From: Microcaldota archaeon
GTDB taxonomy: Archaea; Micrarchaeota; Micrarchaeia; Micrarchaeales; CABMGC01
Reading direction: 5' to 3'
Length of the DNA stretch: 38,860 bases
Assembly: GCA_021804095.1 (NCBI GenBank)
Contig: JAJZKQ010000005.1
Coordinates: forward strand, 1-38,860
Positions 17,800-27,495 of this stretch are shown here, piece after piece. Position 1 is the stretch's first letter; every line of letters starts with the position of its first letter. The notes beneath the pieces were generated by a model. The model did not search any database. It had not been told where the DNA came from and saw only the letters and a list, made by a program, of their open reading frames with translations. Made by a program: the position numbers and the translations under genes.

Positions 17800-19149
17800 A
17801 TGGAAGACATGAAGAATGTGAATATCACAAAATTATATAAATTACATCTTCCTTTTAGATTCGGTGTACCTGTGCATATAGAAAGACGACATCTGCTTTT
17901 TGCTATAATTATAATCTCAGCTTTGCAGCTTGTAAACGCATACAGTCCTTCGTTTATTCAGCTCCCGGTAGGCAGCCTTCCTCGCGGGATTGTGATAAAC
18001 CCTTCGACAAATGTTGGATATGTGGCAGATTATGGAAACGGAAATGTCACTTTCATAAATCTGGGAAGCAGGAGCATAATAAATGAAGTTAACGCTGGAA
18101 GTGGAATCGAAGGCATAGCATTAAGCCCTGACAATGCTTACGTCTATGTTACTGATTATAACGGATCTTCTATAAGCGCTATAAATACCAATACGTATGC
18201 GGTTACAAAAATACCGATAACAAATAGTACGCCATATGGAATTGCCATAACACCGGATGGAGCGTATGCATATGTTACCTCTCCTGGAATACCGGTTAAT
18301 GGAATACAGCCTAACAGCACAGTATATGTAGTAAGCCTTCAGACTGACAAACCGGTAGCTCAAATTAAAGTAGGCAGGGGCGCACAGGGAATTGCAATCT
18401 CTCCAAACGGCAGATTTGCATATGTAGCAAATTATGATGACTCGTCCGTCAGCATAATAAACACCACTACAAACAAGGTAATATCAATAATCACTGTAGG
18501 ATACGGAGTGGACAACATCGCCATATCACCTAATGGAAATTATGTCTATACCAGCAATTATAACCTGCCTCTTGAGCTCTATCTTGGAAGGCAGTTTAAC
18601 GGAAGCTCAAGCATAATAGACGGCACAACAAATAAGTTTGTCAAGACAGTCATTGCAGGCGAGGGACCTGATGCGGTAGCCGTTTCCCCGACAGGAGCAT
18701 ATGCATATGTAACAAATGCGGGGGACGGAACAATCAGCATAATAAACACCACTACGAACAATGTAACAGGAACGATAGTCGCAGGAGGATTTGCAAAGAG
18801 CTTCTTTGACGGAATAGCCATATCATCAAATGGAAACTACGCGTATCTTGCGAACCCTTATAACAATACTTTGGAGATAATTGACCTCAGGCTTGTGACA
18901 GTGCAGCCGCCTAAGTTTTCAGTTATACCTGTAGTTTCAACATCACAATCGGTGAGTTCTACGCCTAGTGTGCCTTCGCAGAGTTCCGGCAGTGGAAAGA
19001 GCAGTTCAGGCACAACGTCAACTACACCCGCAGTAAGCCAGCAGGCAAATAACTCCCCTAATTACACAATAATTTATGCAATGATGGGCGTGATAATAAT
19101 ACTGCTAGCTTTGGTCATCGCACTGCTTGTGAGAAAATCCGGAAAGTAG
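17800..19149 (+). CDS. YVTN-family beta-propeller surface protein with N-terminal signal anchor and C-terminal TM
   Basis: Repeated blades: VGSLPRGIVINPSTNVGYVADYGNGNVTFINL, GIEGIALSPDNAYVYVTDYNGSSISAINTNT, GAQGIAISPNGRFAYVANYDDSSVSIINTTTNKVISIITVG; C-terminal TM IIYAMMGVIIILLALVIALLVRK. Confidence 0.9.
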   Translation: MEDMKNVNITKLYKLHLPFRFGVPVHIERRHLLFAIIIISALQLVNAYSPSFIQLPVGSLPRGIVINPSTNVGYVADYGNGNVTFINLGSRSIINEVNAGSGIEGIALSPDNAYVYVTDYNGSSISAINTNTYAVTKIPITNSTPYGIAITPDGAYAYVTSPGIPVNGIQPNSTVYVVSLQTDKPVAQIKVGRGAQGIAISPNGRFAYVANYDDSSVSIINTTTNKVISIITVGYGVDNIAISPNGNYVYTSNYNLPLELYLGRQFNGSSSIIDGTTNKFVKTVIAGEGPDAVAVSPTGAYAYVTNAGDGTISIINTTTNNVTGTIVAGGFAKSFFDGIAISSNGNYAYLANPYNNTLEIIDLRLVTVQPPKFSVIPVVSTSQSVSSTPSVPSQSSGSGKSSSGTTSTTPAVSQQANNSPNYTIIYAMMGVIIILLALVIALLVRKSGK

Positions 19150-19275
19150 ACAATTTTGCCAGCCGAATCCGGGTGTTGATTGATTGTTGCTTCTCGTTTA
19201 TTGCTGAGGAAAGAATTAGGCAGCTGCATGGATGATGAAGCGGCTTCTGCTATTGCGTTTGATTGCTTGTTGTGG

Positions 19276-20103
19276 TTAATTCTGAACCTGGAATAGTTTT
19301 GTCATCTCCTCAAGATTTGTTATTCTGTAGTTCATTCCATATAGATGGTGGACCTCCCTGCCTACCACACGGATTATGCTTAGATCAAAGGAGTTGAATA
19401 CTGTTTGGAGATGTGCAAGCTGGTTGCTAAGCACGTCCATTGCTTCTTTCTGGCTTACTCCGACTGCGGTGGATTCTATGTACATTATACTGTATGTTGG
19501 CAGCTCTCCGTCTGAGATTCTGTCTATTCTTGTCTGGATAATGTTTATCTGGCGTTCTATCTCCTTTATTGTAAGGGCATTTGGCGTTGTATTCTGCTCT
19601 TCCCTTGAAAGCTGGAATTCCAGATATCCTCTTTTGCCTTCTAGTGCCTCCCTATATTTCTGTACATCCTCTGCTACAGATATAAGGTTGAACTTGAAGG
19701 TAAAATTTGTATTCATTAATATCCTTTCCCATTTTTCCGGTCCTGATGAGAGATTTTCTTCTTCTCCTGGAACAATGTTCTCAGCTGAGAACACATATTT
19801 GTAGATATTGCCGGTTAGATAGCCTGTTGCGTAATAAAGCCCGTTTGCATTTTTGATAACACAATTTTGGGTTTCCGGCACCATATGTGTCTTGGATAGC
19901 TGTATCTGTACATTCATACGCTTGGTTATGAATGGAAATACCAAAAAGTCGGCGAAGTTCATGGCCATTATAAAAAATAACACTATTATGCCTATTGCAA
20001 ATACTATGGGAGAGAGGATACCATAGTTTGACGCGTTGGATAGAACAAGCACTATGACTGCAATCGATGTTCCCATGTATAATATAGTTTCCATCTCGAC
20101 CAT
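19276..20103 (-). CDS. Membrane protein: N-terminal TM pair plus cytoplasmic domain resembling VirB4 N-terminal (CagE/TrbE-like) region; no ATPase domain
   Basis: Two N-terminal hydrophobic segments, then WERILMNTNFTFKFNLISVAEDVQKYREALE ... LPTYSIMYIESTAVGVSQKEAMDVLSNQLAHLQTVFNSFDLSIIRVVGREVHHLYG. No Walker A. Confidence 0.75.
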   Translation of the reverse strand: MVEMETILYMGTSIAVIVLVLSNASNYGILSPIVFAIGIIVLFFIMAMNFADFLVFPFITKRMNVQIQLSKTHMVPETQNCVIKNANGLYYATGYLTGNIYKYVFSAENIVPGEEENLSSGPEKWERILMNTNFTFKFNLISVAEDVQKYREALEGKRGYLEFQLSREEQNTTPNALTIKEIERQINIIQTRIDRISDGELPTYSIMYIESTAVGVSQKEAMDVLSNQLAHLQTVFNSFDLSIIRVVGREVHHLYGMNYRITNLEEMTKLFQVQN

Positions 20104-20945
20104 TAAGAACCACCAATTGTCTTCTGATGCATTCTCTCGCTTATAGTCTCGGTAGGTATCATGAAGTCCGGCTCCACGAACGAGAGAATTTCCTTACCTG
20201 TCACTACTGAAGCGGTTACGCCGAGAGTGGCGCTTATGCCTCCTGCAAGGTCCTCGGCCTGTGAATAGGCAATGTTTGCCGCTTCTTCTTCTGTGCCGCC
20301 TATTGCGCTTACCATTGCATAAAGTACAAGAGACTGTGATCTTGAACTGCTGACATTGTCAAGGAGGTTTCTCCACATTGTTATCTCCCCTCTTATGCGC
20401 TCCTGCTCTCCGGATTTTGAAGAGCCCGGATCTTTTGAAGCCTGTATGTTCCTGTATCGCTCTTCTGATCTGTTGAGTATATCCCGAAGTTTGTTTATGT
20501 ACTCATCCTTGTTTATCATGTATAGCTGTGCTGAAAGCTTTATAGGATTCTTGCTTAGAGTAAGTATCCTCCCGAACATTTTAGATATCTCAGTCTTCTC
20601 CTCGTCATTCATTTCTGTGGAGGAACGATACATCGGTATTTTTACAAATGCGCTTCCGTATATCTTTCCGTTTTCCCTCCTGACCATTGCGTTTTCAGAT
20701 GGGGCAATTGTCGAAGCCTCGCCATCTCCGAGGATAAGTGTTCTGTCTTTTCTCTTCTTTACAGCATCTAGGAGATATAGATAATCTTTGGTGAGGAATG
20801 CTGCAAGCGAAACGAAAATGGCTATTATAGCAAGCAGCGTGTCTAATACAGATATATGTATTACCTGCGAGATTACTGCGAATACTATAGCCATGGCAGT
20901 AAGCATACCGAAGAGCATGAATCGCGTGTTAGGCATTGGACTCAA
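20103..20945 (-). CDS. Membrane protein, probable paralog of the 19276..20103 product (TM pair plus VirB4-N-like domain); no ATPase domain
   Basis: Two N-terminal TMs, then MFGRILTLSKNPIKLSAQLYMINKDEYINKLRDILNR ... SQSLVLYAMVSAIGGTEEEAANIAYSQAEDLAGGISATLGVTASVVTGKEIL. Stop/start overlap with the next gene. Confidence 0.75.
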   Translation of the reverse strand: MSPMPNTRFMLFGMLTAMAIVFAVISQVIHISVLDTLLAIIAIFVSLAAFLTKDYLYLLDAVKKRKDRTLILGDGEASTIAPSENAMVRRENGKIYGSAFVKIPMYRSSTEMNDEEKTEISKMFGRILTLSKNPIKLSAQLYMINKDEYINKLRDILNRSEERYRNIQASKDPGSSKSGEQERIRGEITMWRNLLDNVSSSRSQSLVLYAMVSAIGGTEEEAANIAYSQAEDLAGGISATLGVTASVVTGKEILSFVEPDFMIPTETISERMHQKTIGGS

Positions 20946-21165
20946 CCTTGTGATGAAGCTCTGTTTCTAGTGTTTCTCTGACAGTTTTGGTGTTATAAAA
21001 GAATACTGTCTTTTTGGTTAATTCAGAATACATGTTATCGTTATGGTAATTCATCTTTATATGCCTTTTTTGTCTGACGGTTATCCTAATAGTTGGTTCC
21101 GGATGTGAAAAAATAAACTCCGTATTTACAGCTTGGGTGCTAAATCCGTGGTTGTAATCGTTCAT
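20929..21165 (-). CDS. Small soluble protein (78 aa), unknown
   Basis: Start overlaps the stop of 21162..22250 by 4 nt and its stop overlaps the next start by 17 nt, consistent with translational coupling in the operon. Confidence 0.55.
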   Translation of the reverse strand: MNDYNHGFSTQAVNTEFIFSHPEPTIRITVRQKRHIKMNYHNDNMYSELTKKTVFFYNTKTVRETLETELHHKVESNA

Positions 21166-22250
21166 ATCTTCAACCTTGAGGAGAGCTGTGACATTCCGCC
21201 TATGAATTCTGCTATTTGCATGATTATCGCATAGGTAAGGGCCATTATCAATGCCGGATAGAATAGCACTGAAAGCCAGTATGCATCCATTGATACCTGA
21301 ATGTTGTTTAGTGTCTGCACCAGTTGTGAGTTCGGATTAAGCGCATTTGTTATAGCGCCGGTGCCTGAGCCGAACTGCTGCAGCTGGGCCGTATTATAAT
21401 TTGCCTGTGAGAGAGTAGTACCGCCGGTGAAGTAGTATGCAACTGAGAATAGCAGAGGAAGTGCTACATAGAAGCCTATCGCAATGGCTATCATCATGCC
21501 TCCCATTGATCTGGTAGGTATTAGGGATCTTAACACGACTCCAGGAACCAGGAATACAGGTATTGCTATGTACATGAATGCCATTATAGCCCAGAATTCA
21601 GTATATAGAAGGGCAAGCACATCCAGTTGAAGGTCTATCATGGTAAAGGCAGGGATAAAGAAAAGGTACTGCAGAGTATATTTGAAAGGTTCCGGTATGA
21701 AGGAACATCCGAGAGGTCTGCATACCTGAAGATTGATGCCTATGTAGAAGCTCTCGACTGCGACTATATCAAAAAGCCGGTAGAGCTCTGTTTGAAGCGC
21801 CGTTATTGTATTCATTATATAGTTTAGGGATGTGACATATGGATTTGTAGAGACTATAAGACCAGGAACAAGGCCGAATAAGACCCCTGTGACAGTAAGA
21901 AATAGAACTACTATGATCGCACTTGCAAGAGCTTCATAATATTCACCTATTCCAAAATTTTTTATTCTTTCGTTCTTTAGCAGGATTCCTGCACCGAAAA
22001 GTACGCTTGCAATAGAGAAGGAAACGAAGACTGCGAGAAGTGCTATAGGCATCCAGCCCATCCAGTAGCTTGATAGTGCAGAGCTTATCTGGAGGCAGTA
22101 CCATGGGGCAATTTGCTGGATTGTGCCGCTGCTGAGAAAACCACTGCAGCCTGTTCCTGCATATCCCTGCGATGAAGACTGCGCCGTTATGAAATGTGGA
22201 ATCAGAGATAAAGCCATGAGAAAAATAAATATCTTTATTCTTGACTTCAT
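21162..22250 (-). CDS. Polytopic membrane protein with signal peptide; VirB6/TrbL/CedA-like by analogy (paralog 1 of 6)
   Basis: Signal peptide MKSRIKIFIFLMALSLIPHFITAQS; motif FLVPGVVLRSLIPTRSMGGMMIAIAIGFYVALPLLF. Confidence 0.8.
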   Translation of the reverse strand: MKSRIKIFIFLMALSLIPHFITAQSSSQGYAGTGCSGFLSSGTIQQIAPWYCLQISSALSSYWMGWMPIALLAVFVSFSIASVLFGAGILLKNERIKNFGIGEYYEALASAIIVVLFLTVTGVLFGLVPGLIVSTNPYVTSLNYIMNTITALQTELYRLFDIVAVESFYIGINLQVCRPLGCSFIPEPFKYTLQYLFFIPAFTMIDLQLDVLALLYTEFWAIMAFMYIAIPVFLVPGVVLRSLIPTRSMGGMMIAIAIGFYVALPLLFSVAYYFTGGTTLSQANYNTAQLQQFGSGTGAITNALNPNSQLVQTLNNIQVSMDAYWLSVLFYPALIMALTYAIIMQIAEFIGGMSQLSSRLKI

Positions 22251-22257
22251 AATACCA

Positions 22258-23361
22258 CTATAGGATTCTTATCAGCAATGAAAGTAGATCCATCCGTTCC
22301 CCTATTGCCTGCGAGAAATCAATTATGAATACATCTACTATTACAAGATTTATTAAAGGTATCAAGGTTAATCCGACCCAGATAATTCCAACGTATGCAA
22401 AAAGATAAGTTGGCAGTATTGTTGCAAGATTATTGCCTAGGAGGTAGCTGAAATATACTCCGGCACCATAAAGGACGCTTGTGACGCCTCCTGTGGCTAC
22501 TCCGGATATAAGCAAGCCGCTCATGAAAGATATGCTTGCTGGATAGACATTGTCAACTGCGACGTTTATGAATCCATAGTCTATTATGGTAAGTATAGGG
22601 TACAATATACCAATTCCCAGTGCGAATGCAATCATTGCCCCGCCGAAAGTGCGGGATATCCCGAATATCCTAGCTATAAGCCCTAGCGACATTAATATCG
22701 CAAATATTACTGCTGCTGATGATAGTATTATTAACTGGAGGTCGTTTCCTAATACAAACACATATATTGCGTCTACAAATGTGCCCAGATATTTATAGGA
22801 TATATCTGCACTTATGAAAGTTATTTGCGCTGAAAGCTTTCCTGAAAATATGCTTCCAAAAAAAGAGGGATAGCTTATGCTTACTCCGAGAGTAGGCTGC
22901 ACAGTACCCATAATGAGCATCATATAATATTGTTCAAGATTGAGCCTTCCTGAGAAATAGTTGAATGTTGACATATCACATACAGATAGGGAATAGATGT
23001 TATACATGGAGCCGAGGCATTCTGTAGGCACTATTCCCATATTGGTATTAAGATATCCGAGTGGAAGATTATAGATGATGTTAGCTGCATATGCAAAGGC
23101 TATTATGAGAACTATCGAGAGAAGTACATCATATATTTTTACCCTTGTCCATACAGTTATGTCGCTCCTTCCGGTAAACCTGAATAGAGAGTATATTAAG
23201 ATGAGTATTCCAAGAACTGCGACCGCAGCTATGCCTGCAATGGAGAACCATGCTGTATACATAGGCTGGAAACAGGAGTAGAGGTTAGTCGCAATGCAGT
23301 TTCCGCCTGGAGTCACTATCTGCAGGATGTATAATTGGATAATATTCTGAATAAACATCAT
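22258..23361 (-). CDS. Polytopic membrane protein (paralog 2 of 6)
   Basis: Motif SLGLIARIFGISRTFGGAMIAFALGIGILYPILT; overlaps next gene by 4 nt. Confidence 0.8.
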   Translation of the reverse strand: MMFIQNIIQLYILQIVTPGGNCIATNLYSCFQPMYTAWFSIAGIAAVAVLGILILIYSLFRFTGRSDITVWTRVKIYDVLLSIVLIIAFAYAANIIYNLPLGYLNTNMGIVPTECLGSMYNIYSLSVCDMSTFNYFSGRLNLEQYYMMLIMGTVQPTLGVSISYPSFFGSIFSGKLSAQITFISADISYKYLGTFVDAIYVFVLGNDLQLIILSSAAVIFAILMSLGLIARIFGISRTFGGAMIAFALGIGILYPILTIIDYGFINVAVDNVYPASISFMSGLLISGVATGGVTSVLYGAGVYFSYLLGNNLATILPTYLFAYVGIIWVGLTLIPLINLVIVDVFIIDFSQAIGERMDLLSLLIRIL

Positions 23362-24698
23362 ATTAACCTCTCTAAGAGCCTTCCGCTTGTAAGTGAAGGA
23401 GAGCCTAAGAAATCGCCTAGGGCTTCAAGCAGATCAAATGATATCAGTAATGCTATGGAAAAACCTATCAGGTTTAATACGGCAGTGCCTATGTAGCTTA
23501 TGTATGCGTCTATAAGCTGTATGAATACCTGTCCTGGGTTCAGAAATGGAAGGCTTGCTATGAATGTAAGTATTGATACGCCGCTTAGTGGATTCTTAAG
23601 TGATAATGTTGATAGTTGGGTTGGTAGGCCTGCAGCGTTAGTTAGAAACCAGCTGTATATAACTGATGGAGACTGGCAGTTTCCAAATCCGGAATTTGCA
23701 GAACTTGATACACATGCTGAATTAGTAGCAGTATATATCTGAGATGAAGCAAGTGCAGTGACAGGATAGTATAATGCAGGAAAGATCAGGTAGAATGATA
23801 TGAACAATGCTAAAAGTGCGCCTCCAGCAGCTCTTGTCCATGGAAATGATCTTAGAAGTACTCCCAGATATAGGAAGGCTGGAAATAGAAAGTATATTGT
23901 GAGCAATAGGAAATTTGTAGTGACACCCAGGAAGAGTGTTATTGAAAGCGGAAGCAGAAGGAATACTACAAGCTGATAATACATCTGAACTCCGTCAAGT
24001 GGTTTGAATGTTATTGTTGGCACGAAAGTTGAGAGACCCGGTGTAGCCGGGGATGTTGTAAGGGAGAGTGAACTTATAAGAGAGTAGAAAGGTATATTGG
24101 CAAAAGTTAGTATGAGTGTTGAGATAGACGGACCTATTTGTGTATTTATTATATTTTGGCATATACCCATGTAAAGTGCACTGCCGTATTGGGGTGAAGG
24201 CTGGCTGCTGTATGAGCTTGCAAGAGATCCGAAAAATCCAGCATATGCAGAAGTTGCTGCAAGCGAGCCGGCTATAACCCCTATAAGGATTATATTTAGT
24301 ACGCTTTCCAGTACTTCTGTTCTGGAAAACTGTACAAGCTTGCTTATTCCAAACGCATATCCTATTCCATATGCAAGTGCAAGTATACAGAAGACTGCAA
24401 GAACCACTAGTAGTGCCAGCTCAGCTATGTTAAGGCCAATATTCCCATTTACAAATATGCTCGGGAAGAGTTGAGCATTGCCTCCTCCGGTTGGCGCTAC
24501 TTCGCCTCCGCCTGCGGCTACTTCACTTAAACTGGTAGACGGCAATGTTACCTGGTTGTTATAAAGGGCACTGCATGTCTGTGTTGCAAATGTGCCTAGA
24601 AAGCCTGAAGGAGCAGAAGGGGAAGACGTAGCAGATTGTGCGCCTACAGTGCCTATAAGAAGAATGCATAAAAATATCAAAGCAAGAAGTTTTCTCAT
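23358..24698 (-). CDS. Polytopic membrane protein with signal peptide (paralog 3 of 6)
   Basis: MRKLLALIFLCILLIGTVGAQS; motif FLYLGVLLRSFPWTRAAGGALLALFISFYLIFPALY. Confidence 0.8.
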   Translation of the reverse strand: MRKLLALIFLCILLIGTVGAQSATSSPSAPSGFLGTFATQTCSALYNNQVTLPSTSLSEVAAGGGEVAPTGGGNAQLFPSIFVNGNIGLNIAELALLVVLAVFCILALAYGIGYAFGISKLVQFSRTEVLESVLNIILIGVIAGSLAATSAYAGFFGSLASSYSSQPSPQYGSALYMGICQNIINTQIGPSISTLILTFANIPFYSLISSLSLTTSPATPGLSTFVPTITFKPLDGVQMYYQLVVFLLLPLSITLFLGVTTNFLLLTIYFLFPAFLYLGVLLRSFPWTRAAGGALLALFISFYLIFPALYYPVTALASSQIYTATNSACVSSSANSGFGNCQSPSVIYSWFLTNAAGLPTQLSTLSLKNPLSGVSILTFIASLPFLNPGQVFIQLIDAYISYIGTAVLNLIGFSIALLISFDLLEALGDFLGSPSLTSGRLLERLI

Positions 24699-24705
24699 TA
24701 TACCA

Positions 24706-26250
24706 CTATAGAAGCCTTCCCAACCCCAACAGGCTTGTGTCCCCTCCTAGAAGCGAGGAGATCCCTTTTATTGAAGAGAGGAGTATCAAAAGATTCATTA
24801 TATTCAGAAGAACACTTGATACGAATATAATCCCATATAAGTTCGATATGTTGAATATGGAAGTGAGTATATTTTCAGGAGTGCATGAGAATCCGCCAAG
24901 GAATGTGAGTCCCGGAGAAGGAATTCCGCCGAAAGTAGGCAGTGTTGATAGGAAATCTTTTGCAGCTAGAATCAGGCCCACTCCTGGAATAAGGTATGAT
25001 CCTGCAACTTCCGCTTCTCCGAAAGTTACACTCCCGCCAGGAGGCCAGCATCCATTGTAATTCAGTATGTAATCAAGTCTTGGATATACATAAAAGTTAA
25101 TGAATTGGGAATCGTAATCTATAGGGCCTTGGCCTACTACAGTTACTTCTCCGGATGGAGAGGTAGTAGCAGTGGAGCTAATTTGAATTGGAAGGCCTGT
25201 GAGAAGCATTGAATTGTACGGGTTTGCTCCCTGAATTGTAGGAGGTATCCCTATAGGACTGAGAGGATTGTTGGCATTTGTAAGCGCTGCGTATTCGAAG
25301 AGGGTAAGCATAGGGTATAAGAATAGACCTACGATGACTACAGATAGGATAAGGCCTCCTGCCCTTCTTGTAATGAATGATGATCTCAATATTATCCCGG
25401 CTGCTAGCAGATATGGCCACCCAAACAGCATTATGATTATTGCAATAAGTTCTACAATTCCCAGATAGGTTACAAGCTGGGCTTCTGCTCCTATGAAGAG
25501 AGTTCCTCCCCTTATCTTCCCGTATAGGTTGAAAGGAGAGTATGAATAAGTAGCATTGAAAGCGGCAGGGCCTGCGGGAGCTATTGCAGGGCTGGCTGCG
25601 CAGGTTGCCGGATAGCAGACGCTTTCAGTTACTACAAGAGCTGAAAGAGTTCCATACCAGTCTTCAAATACGTTTAGTGCATTGATGTTTATTGCTGATT
25701 GTGAAGTGATGTTTGCTGCTATTGCGTAGGTTGCCGCAAGACCGTAGTCTATATTTGTAGTTATATCACTGCTGCCTGAGCTTGCAGGATTTATTATTCC
25801 GGAACAGATGGTAGCAGTTGGTCCCGGATTGGAGGCACCCGGAACCTGCAGGAGGGAGTTGGTAAGATCCAGAGGAGAGCTGCCCAGCTGTGCTGAACTA
25901 CATATGTTAGATACCGATTGTGCAAGCTGCGCGTCTGATTGATAAATTGCGCTTCCGTAGAGATTAAGTGCTGAGATTATTATTACAATTATTACAGCTG
26001 TGCCTACTACCTGGGAGAATTCGCCTATGGCCATCTGCTTCAGTCTGCCGTTGTTTATCAGCGTTGCAAGTGCGTACATGACTATAGGTATCATTGCCGA
26101 TACAAAGATACCTATTATGATAACGGGAATCCAGTTGAAAAATACATTTATGCTTGAGGTTATAGGATATGTGGATTGTGCATATCCTATTGGTAAATAG
26201 GATATAGAAATGAGAAGAATTGAGAGAATTATAGGTAAAATTTTTCTCAT
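24706..26250 (-). CDS. Polytopic membrane protein with signal peptide (paralog 4 of 6)
   Basis: ATG 26250 gives MRKILPIILSILLISISYLPIGYAQS signal peptide (the listed 26280 start overlaps the upstream gene); motif LLAAGIILRSSFITRRAGGLILSVVIVGLFLYPMLT. Confidence 0.8.
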   Translation of the reverse strand: MRKILPIILSILLISISYLPIGYAQSTYPITSSINVFFNWIPVIIIGIFVSAMIPIVMYALATLINNGRLKQMAIGEFSQVVGTAVIIVIIISALNLYGSAIYQSDAQLAQSVSNICSSAQLGSSPLDLTNSLLQVPGASNPGPTATICSGIINPASSGSSDITTNIDYGLAATYAIAANITSQSAININALNVFEDWYGTLSALVVTESVCYPATCAASPAIAPAGPAAFNATYSYSPFNLYGKIRGGTLFIGAEAQLVTYLGIVELIAIIIMLFGWPYLLAAGIILRSSFITRRAGGLILSVVIVGLFLYPMLTLFEYAALTNANNPLSPIGIPPTIQGANPYNSMLLTGLPIQISSTATTSPSGEVTVVGQGPIDYDSQFINFYVYPRLDYILNYNGCWPPGGSVTFGEAEVAGSYLIPGVGLILAAKDFLSTLPTFGGIPSPGLTFLGGFSCTPENILTSIFNISNLYGIIFVSSVLLNIMNLLILLSSIKGISSLLGGDTSLLGLGRLL

Positions 26251-26254
26251 CGGA

Positions 26255-27493
26255 TCAACTCCAGAAAGGTCCGCTTCCAATCATGCTCCCTATTGTGCTT
26301 ATGCCCTTATTAAGACCTATCGCAAAGCCTATGGTTATGCCAACATCAAGCCCTATAAGGAATATTGACTGGAATAAGAACTGGGCAGTATATTCGGTGA
26401 AATTGTTTATTACCCCAGGCAGATTGTAAAGCCCGGTTAATACCTCTTTTCCTGCTGATGCAAGGCCTCCGTTTGAGCTTGCTATAGCCCCCCAAAAGTT
26501 CAAAGGTATGCCTATTAATGGAGTAGTCTGCGACGGACATACACCTATGCCGTCAAGATTGCAGTCTACAGCAGGGTTGTTTAGAAGCTGGTTGAGAGGC
26601 AGAGAATTAAGCTGGTATGGGAGAAGCTGTGTGGCGTAAGGATTGCACCCGGTCAGGCTGCCCAGGCAGTATGTCCAGCTTACTACATAATAATTCATTG
26701 CTATAGTAAGTGGGAAAACAAAATAGAATGCTATGGCTATTGCTATTAAAGCGTTTGAAGCTTCACGAAGCCTTGGCCCAGTAAATGATAAAGACCGCAT
26801 TATTATCGCTACAGGGATTACAAGAGTAAGCGAGAGGGATTCTATTGCATAAAGAGCCAGGAATATCACAAACAGGAGGCCAAACGTCACTACGACCAGT
26901 GGCTCTAGAATTAGATACAGTATCGAGTTATAGTCGTATATTATGGTCGCTGGCTGATCATTGCCTCCTACTGCGATGGCTGGAAGTATATTCAGCCCAA
27001 GTAATCTTCCGCTCGTTATAGTTATTGGTGGTATGAAACTTGCTGCCAGAGATAGGACATAGTTCACTATGAATGCATCTATTATGAATAATACACCTGC
27101 AGACCACATCTGACTGGTAAGCTGTATCCCTTTGTTGAAAAGAAGGTTGCTGATGTAGTAGTTTGCAAACTGGAATGGATCACTGTAAGTATATGATGCC
27201 CCTTGTGTCAGTGCTCCTCCAACCTCGCAAGCTGCAAGTGATGCGGTAAGCAGCACCGCTATGAGTACAATGCTGAATATGCCTTGTATGTATTCGTATT
27301 TTACGGCACCTCTGAGCTTTTCTCTCATGTCGGATGGCAGAAGCCCGCTTATTGCATATACGGCAGAGGTGACCATCAGTACCCCGATAACCAGCAGCAC
27401 CGTAACATTGATCCAACCGTCATAATTAAGGAACTGTATATTGTATTGGCATTGGCCTATGAATCCGGTGGATAAGAGCAAAAATGGTTCCAT
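26255..27493 (-). CDS. Polytopic membrane protein (paralog 5 of 6)
   Basis: Motif VIPVAIIMRSLSFTGPRLREASNALIAIAIAFYFVFPLTI. Confidence 0.8.
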   Translation of the reverse strand: MEPFLLLSTGFIGQCQYNIQFLNYDGWINVTVLLVIGVLMVTSAVYAISGLLPSDMREKLRGAVKYEYIQGIFSIVLIAVLLTASLAACEVGGALTQGASYTYSDPFQFANYYISNLLFNKGIQLTSQMWSAGVLFIIDAFIVNYVLSLAASFIPPITITSGRLLGLNILPAIAVGGNDQPATIIYDYNSILYLILEPLVVVTFGLLFVIFLALYAIESLSLTLVIPVAIIMRSLSFTGPRLREASNALIAIAIAFYFVFPLTIAMNYYVVSWTYCLGSLTGCNPYATQLLPYQLNSLPLNQLLNNPAVDCNLDGIGVCPSQTTPLIGIPLNFWGAIASSNGGLASAGKEVLTGLYNLPGVINNFTEYTAQFLFQSIFLIGLDVGITIGFAIGLNKGISTIGSMIGSGPFWS

Positions 27494-27495
27494 AA

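Noticed and set aside
18440-18760. Near-identical DNA repeat AGCATAATAAACACCACTAC(A/G)AACAA in two places
   Set aside because: Explained by repeated beta-propeller blades (SIINTTTN), not a mobile or regulatory repeat.
19231-19286. C/D-box-like sRNA (ATGATGA ... CTGA) between the propeller and VirB4-N-like genes
   Set aside because: C and D box matches are short, there is no terminal stem and no clear D'/C' pair, and it overlaps the end of a coding gene.
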